Shown: piece by piece, positions 57,266 through 64,000 of the stretch
Layout: each line of letters opens with the position of its first letter
How positions within the stretch are numbered: position 1 is the stretch's first letter
NCBI GenBank assembly: GCA_003024785.1
Contig: PUQB01000015.1
Coordinates: 936,501-1,000,500, forward strand
DNA: 64,000 bases
Direction of reading: 5' to 3'
From: Selaginella tamariscina
Lineage: Eukaryota; Streptophyta; Lycopodiopsida; Selaginellales; Selaginellaceae
Made by a program: the position numbers and the translations under genes
The notes under the pieces: generated by a model
Told to the model about the DNA's origin: nothing
The model's database searches: none
Seen by the model: only the letters and a program-made list of their open reading frames with translations

Positions 57266-60200
57266 ATGAGGCAAAGGCAGAGTAAGAGACTGCGAGATAA
57301 ATACAAGACTTTGACACTTCAGGAACATATCGTCCAAGAAGCCTCTTGCAGATATGGCTCAAAACCTCGTGGCAAGAAAGGAGGCTCAGGTTCAAGCAAC
57401 AATTGCAGCGCGAAGAGAAATGCCGACGAACAATGAACCTGTGATAAGTTCGCAAAGTCATTGATGAACATGCTGTGGTGAGTGAATGGATGCCTAGAAA
57501 TAGGGAGATTGCAGGAAGCTCTGCAGAACACGGTAATGCAGAGGAAGTACCGGACATTGATCTTGGTAGTAAAATGTTCAATAAGAAGAGGAAACTGGAT
57601 GCTCCTGAGGATGTTGCCGAATCATATGCAATTCCGGAGCGGCTGACACTTGAGGCTCCATCCAAGCTTCTTCGGGATCTTGTTATTCGGTATGACACGG
57701 ATATTGACACATCGCTACAAGGACGAGACCACTACGTTCCAGTTGAGCTTGGTGAGCCTCCGCATATCCCGGTTCACAGGTTGCTCCCACACCAACGTTT
57801 GAGGAATGTCACTAAGGACGGCGTGAAAGACCTTGTTGGATGGATTAGAGCTGAAGGATTTTACCAGGAGACGTCAGTGTTCACCTTATCTTTCGGACCA
57901 CAGCTGAGTGCAGACGAACGCCGAAGTTGGAATGAGTCAGAAGCACAGGTCGATAAGAGTTTGAAGCGGATTTGCATAAGCCAGCATTTTTGCGTGGTAT
58001 CGATTTCTGAAAGATGCAAAGTTTCTGGTGTGGGATGGGAATCATCGTCGGGTTGCTTTGAACACTTTGCTTGCTGAAGAGCCAGGTTTGAAATGGACTT
58101 TGCGTGTACGTGCAACACTCATAGCATCCACAGTGCAAGAGGAGAAGAGACTAATCGCTGCTTGCAATCGGTTGAATGAGTAAGTGACTTGTTTGTTTCA
58201 TTATTTAAATACTAAATAAATGTTGTTTTGTTTTGCAGAGCAACTGCTCGTGTGGTTCCTACAACAATCATTCACACCTTGCAGTTCTTACGGAATTGTT
58301 GTGTGAAGTCTGCAGATCTTTCTACCGATCATGTTCTTCGCGGGATGCCGGAGGAAGATAGAAAAGCTGTGGAAGTGTGGAGATCGAACAGAAAAGAAGA
58401 CGTTTGGTACGAGTATCCAAAGACGACATTGGTGAAGATTTTTTGGGAGGTAATCTTTTCTTCTTCTTTTGACTGTTTTTTGATTTTCGGTTTCTTTTGC
58501 AGAATCAACTGAAGCGACAAATCGCTACAAAACTTGCGAACAGAAAACCAAACCAGACAGAATCTCAGATCCTCTCCAGCGTTTACAAGACATTCACAGT
58601 TCGGATGAACAAATTCCTCACCATTGCTGATCCGGCGGTCGGCGAAGATTGGTTCAAGGCGATCACAGATATCACTATCAAACCATCAACGAAGCAAATA
58701 ACTCTGGAGAAGCTTCAAATGCTGCGAAGTCCCAGCTTCCTTCCAACGTCAAGGTTGATATCCTTGGAAGCTTGTGCACATTCAAGAACGTGGCGTTCTT
58801 GAAAGCTGGTGAACATGACGGAGAAAGACAAGAAGGAAGGTGTCACCGGCTGGCCTGACAAGGACTTCATCAAGTTTTTGCACATCTTTACTTACTGGTT
58901 CCAGGTAATTTAATATTTATATTTTTCATTTTTATTCGTTTTATCGTGCCAGGTCGCGGAGGCAGCTAAAGAGCTTTTGGTCGAGCATGTAGAGGAGTTA
59001 TGGCATGGTATACGAAGATGCACAATGAAATTAAGTTGGATATGTACCAGAACATGCTCGAGAACAAGGAGTTCGGTGCGACAATTCCACCTCTCGACTA
59101 TTTGAGCTGGAAAAATCTGCAAAAAGAATGGCATTCAGGCAAGTTTTTTTTTTTGTTTCTTTACAGATTTTTATCTATTTTTACAGGTTTTTAAAATGGA
59201 AAACGATGCACTCCCTGAAGATTTCAAAGAGTGGATGGATGTTACCAAGGATTCTAGCATGTGGAGCCGGTTGTTACGTGATATCAGTGATTACGAAGTG
59301 GAACACTGTCCTTTCTGGCTGGATTTCCTTCCTGGTGACTGTCCCGAATGGGAGATGGCCAGCTATAAGATACACAAGGATGATCGGCGAGAGCTATTAT
59401 GGAAGAACGACAGTGCTGCAAGGAAGCTCCATGTGAAGATGGATATCAGGTATGCTAGATCGGCGAGCAAGGTCAGCAAGGGACAGCTTCTTCTTCCCCA
59501 TCCTTCATCTCGGCTGGATTGGAAGAAGATGATATGTTGAGGATGGTGATGCCTGAGAAGGGAAATGGAAGCTGGGAAATCATTCATGCAGATTCAGAGA
59601 ACCTTGCAGTCCAGTACTTCAAAGCCGGAAGGCCTTTTCCGTCAGGATTGAAGGAGCTTGAGGATTGGATCGTGAGTCACAAGTCAAGTTGGACTATTCA
59701 TGTGTTTGGTGCGAAGCCTCCACCAAAATGCATCCAGGAGCTGTTGATCTCGTTGTCATCGACCCGCCTACCGGATGCGTTGCTGAGGCAGGCGGGATGG
59801 TGGATCAATACACGAAGTTCTCGGATGCTTTGCTGAAGAACTTGGTGAACCTTGCTTTCGGGATATTAGACAGAGCTGGCCATGTGGTAGTGTTTGTGCT
59901 ACCGATGATGTTCAGCTTTGAAGAACACTGCAGAAACTTGCAAGCTAAAGTTTCTGCAGATGAGTTATGTGCACACGACAAGTCATGGGGATACCGTTTC
60001 TCTAGAAAGGTAATTCTTCTTTTTGAGAATGTCATTTTTTAATGTTTTTTTTTCAGGAAAGCATCATTGCCATGTGTATTTTTGGTTCCCCCTACTCTAA
60101 GGTTGCCAAGAACAAGGAGATCTTGGACACTCGCTACACTCTTCTTTTTGATGAGCCAGAAGATTTCCAGCTCCCATGGTATAATGTTGTTTGTTATTTC

Positions 60201-60446
60201 TCATGTTCTAATATTGTAACTTTCAGGATTTCAATTGGCCCGAAATCTCCCAAGTTGTTTGCGATGCTAGTGGAGAAGCTCACAAAGCCTGGTGGAACTG
60301 TCGTGGATCTAACAGTGGGAACCGGTGCTAGTATTCTTGCAGCTTTTCACACAGGGAGACATGGTTATGGAATCGACATCAACAAGGATCTGGTTTTAGC
60401 AGCCAGAGATGTCTTCAGGAAGGTCATTCCAAGTGTTACAAGCTGA
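57266..60446 (+). pseudogene. E2 ParB-like / beta-class DNA methyltransferase protein
   Basis: Same architecture and intron positions as the E1 gene. The first exon (start 57266, SKRLRDKYK, basic) is followed after a change to the -1 frame by the main frame from about 57475. ParB-like part: HIPVHRLLPHQRLRN, then VWDGNHRRVAL (about 58025). Middle region: MNKFLTIADPAVGEDWF matches MHKFLSIIDPDLGEEWF of E1. Methyltransferase: VVIDPPTGCVAEAGG (59755-59790), which retains DPP of the catalytic motif, and VDLTVGTGASILAA (about 60300) as SAM-binding motif I, followed by GRHGYGIDIN. Several frame changes (about 57970-58020, 58740, 58870-59100, 59500-59700) make this copy likely non-functional. Exact exon ends are uncertain. 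Confidence 0.75.
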
Positions 60447-60880
60447 AGGTGGTGGGGATGATCAAGTGTTTCCATGATTACTCCTTTTGATGAGTGGAAG
60501 AGGGCCATGGAAACAGAAGCACAGGATTTGCCTTTGGCTAGCGACAACGATGGAGACCAGGATCCGCCTTCTCGAAACAAAGGATGTTGTTACGGAGAAG
60601 TCCGTGGAGCACAACGACGAGTCATCAGATGAGTCAGCAGAAGAGAGATCATACGAGTCATCAGATGATGAGTGAGATTTGTTTTATCATTTTTTGGTTT
60701 TAAACTTTAATATGTTTTCAGTATTGTTTACCAGACTACGCTAATCAGATGGCAAAGAAAATGGTTGAAGAGTTCGAAGTTTACGACAGACAGATTTTGG
60801 AGAAACGTTCACGACACCGTAACAATGCATTCATTAACGACGAGGCACTGGCTGGTGGAAACGAGTCTTCATGATTGAGT
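60447..60880 (+). other. Acidic C-terminal extension or tail ORFs of E2
   Basis: Open stretches downstream of methyltransferase motif I encode an acidic, Ser-rich run (HNDESSDESAEERSYESSDD, about 60610-60675) and, after a possible intron (GTGAG-like at about 60672, TTTTCAG at 60721), KKMVEEFEVYDRQILEKRSR ending GGNESS and stop near 60874. E1 has no such tail. This could be extra exons of the methyltransferase gene. Confidence 0.4.
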
Positions 60881-61168
60881 TATGTTTTTATTGTAATTTT
60901 TATTTAGTTTGATGCGGTATTTATATAAAAATATAATTATAGTTATAAATATAAATATTAAAAAAATAAAAACATAAATATAAATATATATGTCAGATTA
61001 ACCCCCAAATTTGTGAAACTTTGACACCATTACCGTGCCGCCATGATTGCCCGCCCGCCGCACCAAAATATTCTTTATACGAAAACAATATTCTATACGG
61101 AATGGAATATTCTGATATAATGGAAATCCGTGCGCTCGGCAAACTGCACTCGAGGAAATGTCAAACCC

Positions 61169-61638
61169 GGTAAGTAACAAAATTTTGTTAAATTAATAGA
61201 AATATTCTATGTTATACCAATGCTCCCTTATATTATATTTAGTTTATACAAATGTGTTTAAATAATGTACAGTTAGTACGTGCTCGATTATGCGTGCTGC
61301 ATGGAGACGTACGCGCGTGTGAATAAGAACGAACGACGAACATACCTGAGACTGAACGGTAATTTATTCGAATTCGGTATTGTACGGCGGTTGTTCCCGA
61401 GCATGAAGCTCATACATTCCCTAGTTAGAAATTTCACGAAGCAGTATGTTCCTATTATCAGCTTCCTTACTGACAGTTTAGTAATCTTCAGAGTGCAGTC
61501 AAACCTCTCCCCCATCCGTGTTTTTTATCACTCAGAAAGTCGATAATAGAAACATACTGCTTCAAGAAACTTGTAACAACAGAAAACCGTCGGCGTTTCT
61601 GCCTGTCACCGCTGGAAGCGTAAAAACAATAATTACCA
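61169..61638 (+). repeat. 0.47-kb GH3-derived direct repeat, right of E2
   Basis: Second copy of 51598-52077. Here the sequence continues past ATTACCA into CAGTCAATCTCAGGAATTG, which is the continuous arrangement seen in the related block at 18900, so this side shows the native flank. The GH3 part reads VRRLFPSMKLIHSLV and KQYVPIISFLTDS. Confidence 0.9.
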
Positions 61639-64000
61639 GTCAATCTCAGGAATTGAAGTACCCACACTCATTCCCATGCAATTCTTTCTGCACCGAGCTC
61701 TGCATCACTATAGGAAGTCAATGGTAGCCTTCTTCAATTCCTCCTTGGCGGTATCCCTTGCATACCGCGCGTTTCGAGTGTTCCACAGTTCGGCTGCAGT
61801 ATCCATTCCATTGAATTTGAAATTAAGATATCACTGCTCGCGGATGACCGGATTTATATAACAGAATTTCACGACTTGACTGAGCAAATGAGTTTCTAAG
61901 AAGACCTTCTTCGAATTCGTTCAAACCCAATACCGTATTAAATTATTGATTAAGTCAAATGGATAATTATGAAGTCTTATCGTACATACTCATTCAGCAT
62001 TTGAATACGGTTGTATTTATCCGCGTGGCTTGTAAAATTGAATTCGATGTGAACACACAAACGTTTAGTCAAATGTTCTTTAAAAACGTGGCAGTAAATT
62101 ATCTTTAATACAGTGCATATATCTAAGTGTATAATGGGTGGTCGAGGGTTTAAATTAAATTCATAATATATATGTAAAAATATACACATGTCTATCATAT
62201 GTAATAAATAATCAATCCTTCATCATCATCGTATTGTAATCAGTCATATTTGCCTGGAGCAAACGAAAAAATATACTTTTACTATTGTTTTATTAAATTA
62301 AAAATTAAACCTTATCATGCCCTAATAAATTAACGGACTACTCAGTTTAATCATTTTCCATTACATTTGAACTGTGAGTGCATTTCATTAAAAAAGTTGA
62401 TTTACATTAACTTCATTAACTTAAATGAAATAATTGTATAATTTTTTCATTAAACAATAATTAATCTAATTTAATGATTGATGAGAATCAGCTCTGAATT
62501 TAACTTTAATTATTAAACTATTTAAATTGAAACAACACATAAATAATTTATTATAATAAATCTGAATCACTAACTATAAGTGAACTTTTGACAATATAAG
62601 ATATTTTAATTATATATGTCTACTGTTATTATAAATATCAGTTCTTTCCAAATGTGAATTCTATAATTACAAGTTTCATGAACTTCCTTCGTCACGCTTT
62701 GTAGGTCAACTCACTATATAAATCTATATATTTTCGGGTTAGTATTTATATGATAAAAAAAAAGTAAAAAACAAAAATTAATTTGTATATTTTATATATT
62801 TAAAGATCACATATGTCATTATATAAATTGATATAAAATTTTATGATCTAGACCTTTATGATTTTGTTTAGATTATGGTTTAAATCAATTTATCAATCAC
62901 TACTTTGTCTTATCGTGATTTAGTTATACCCATTAAAGCCATCTGTAACTAAATCGTAACTAAAATTTCTTAGATTTAGTATGGGATTATTAAATATTTA
63001 TTATATAAATTAATATCACAACTATACTAATACACATGTCCATTATTGGTAAGCTTAATTATTTAATAATAATTTATTATTTACTTAATTATTATTCTTA
63101 ACCTAGTGAGTTCCTTTTAATTTTAACAAAGGTAGTTTATCCTCAAACTACCTAGCTTAACTATTTAATCTTTAATATGATAATCTTATTACTCTTAATT
63201 TAATTATTAGTCAATTTACATTAACTTAATTATTATTTTTAACCTAGTAAATTTATTTTTAAGCTGAATTCTTAATCTTATGTTTGGATTTAATTATTTA
63301 ATAAGTTGTTATCTTTAACTAATGAATTTATTATTAAGTTAATCTTAAAATAACCATTACATTGCATTAAATATTAACCAAGTTCAGGATAATGCTTAGA
63401 AGTGGTATCAACAGTTAGGTGGTAAAATATTAATAGTTGGATGACATAAAATATATCGATTATTGAATGGCAAATTTAGGATAATTATAGGCAAGGTGTC
63501 CATGACACATACAAATACACATAATATAGACTTACATTATTGTTATTTTTAACCTAATTATTATCGTTAATGTTATTATTTTATAAATTTAATTTTTAAG
63601 TAAGTCTCAATTTAATTGTTATTGTTAATTTGAGGACCTTTAACTTAATTGACTTTTAAATTAATGAACTTAATGATTTTTAACCTATTTATTATTCTTA
63701 ATTTAGTGAGTTTATTTTTAAATTAAATTCTTAATTCAATTGTTATTTTTAATGTGACTCTTAATTTAATTATAATCCTTAACTTAATAAGTTTATCTTA
63801 ATTTTTTTTCAATTTAATGGTTATTTTAAATTTATAATTTAAGTCAAGATAACATGAAATTTAGGCCATTAATGAGCCAGGTGAGTTTACTATTAGGGAT
63901 GATTAAGATGACGTTGATGGCACTTTGATAACATAGTGTGTATAGTAACATCATACATAGCTGCTTGAATTTGTCTTGATTGTTTGTGAGCATATGGCGT
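61639..64000. other. AT-rich spacer, partly a duplicate of 18.9-20 kb
   Basis: 61639-62700 aligns by eye with 18900-20030 (shared words such as TTGCCTGGARCAAACGA and TTTACTATTGTTTTATTAAA). From 62700 on the DNA is low-complexity, rich in TTAATTTAATTATT words. No gene, LTR or RNA gene was recognised. Confidence 0.55.

Larger units (their letters stand above)
52078..61168. mobile_element. E2: second Mutator-like transposon with ParB-methyltransferase gene
   Basis: 9.1 kb. Left end CGGCGAAATTCGAGTGCAG and reversed right end (CGGGTTTGACATTTCC, then TCGAGTGCAG) share TCGAGTGCAG; both continue into AATATTC modules. The left end matches E1 in CGGCGAAA. Layout equals E1: transposase on minus (about 52431-55700), central region with palindromes (about 55700-57265), ParB-methyltransferase on plus (57266-60446, acidic tail to about 60880). 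No short target duplication is present; instead the element is bounded precisely by the 0.47-kb direct repeats. More broken in the methyltransferase than E1. Confidence 0.82.

Noticed and set aside
60998-61180. 60-codon minus-strand ORF at the E2 right end
   Set aside because: It lies in the terminal repeat region, has no motif and no counterpart in E1.
51598-61638. The 0.47-kb repeats flanking E2 as LTRs of a retroelement
   Set aside because: They lack TG...CA ends, contain GH3-derived sequence, and the right copy continues into native flank. The element between has DNA-transposon genes and its own inverted ends.

Overview
The window looks like nuclear DNA of a land plant, probably a non-seed plant. 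The evidence is a spliced GH3 (jasmonate/auxin amido-synthetase type) gene, a gene with a plant-style MBD domain, many nested Ty3/gypsy elements, AT-rich spacers, and a 5.8S rDNA fragment whose wording (GCAACGATGAAG, GAATTCCGCGAATCATCG) is, from memory, closer to algae, bryophytes or lycophytes than to flowering plants. The lineage is an inference.

Layout. 1-1.6 kb: gypsy fossil. 2.6-4.3 kb (-): MBD-domain gene. 5.16-6.98 kb (+): GH3 gene, split near its 3' end by an 8.3-kb DNA transposon (element E1, 6901-15212); the last GH3 codons lie beyond it at 15213-15338. 15.3-20.7 kb: AT-rich spacer with GH3 debris. 20.7-31 kb: a second copy of the gypsy family at 1 and several solo LTRs. 31.6-50.7 kb: one deeply nested stack holding three chromodomain-bearing gypsy elements, two copies of a long solo-LTR family, another solo LTR and a 5.8S rDNA fragment. 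51.6-61.6 kb: a second, strongly diverged copy of the DNA transposon (E2, 52078-61168), bracketed by 0.47-kb direct repeats of a GH3-derived sequence. 61.6-64 kb: AT-rich spacer that is a diverged duplicate of 18.8-20 kb.

The most interesting system is the E1/E2 transposon. Both copies carry two divergently transcribed, spliced genes. One encodes a Mutator-like transposase (WRKY-GCM1-type zinc cluster, D-D-E core with C..H, SWIM finger). The other encodes a large protein with a ParB/Srx-like domain and a C-terminal beta-class N6-adenine/N4-cytosine DNA methyltransferase domain (DPPY-like motif before the SAM-binding GxGxG motif). ParB-methyltransferase fusions are familiar from bacteria and phages. 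Here one appears to be a resident gene of a plant DNA transposon and is kept in two copies that share intron positions but differ widely in sequence.

The two copies also share an unusual DNA layout. A copy-specific palindromic motif occurs both next to the element ends and as an array between the two genes, and arrays of GAA/TTC modules identical to heat-shock elements lie at the ends. In E1 the central array has the form of five repeated mini-exon/mini-intron cassettes in the methyltransferase leader, several with the same 8-codon upstream ORF. All homology calls are by eye from motifs; no database search was run.
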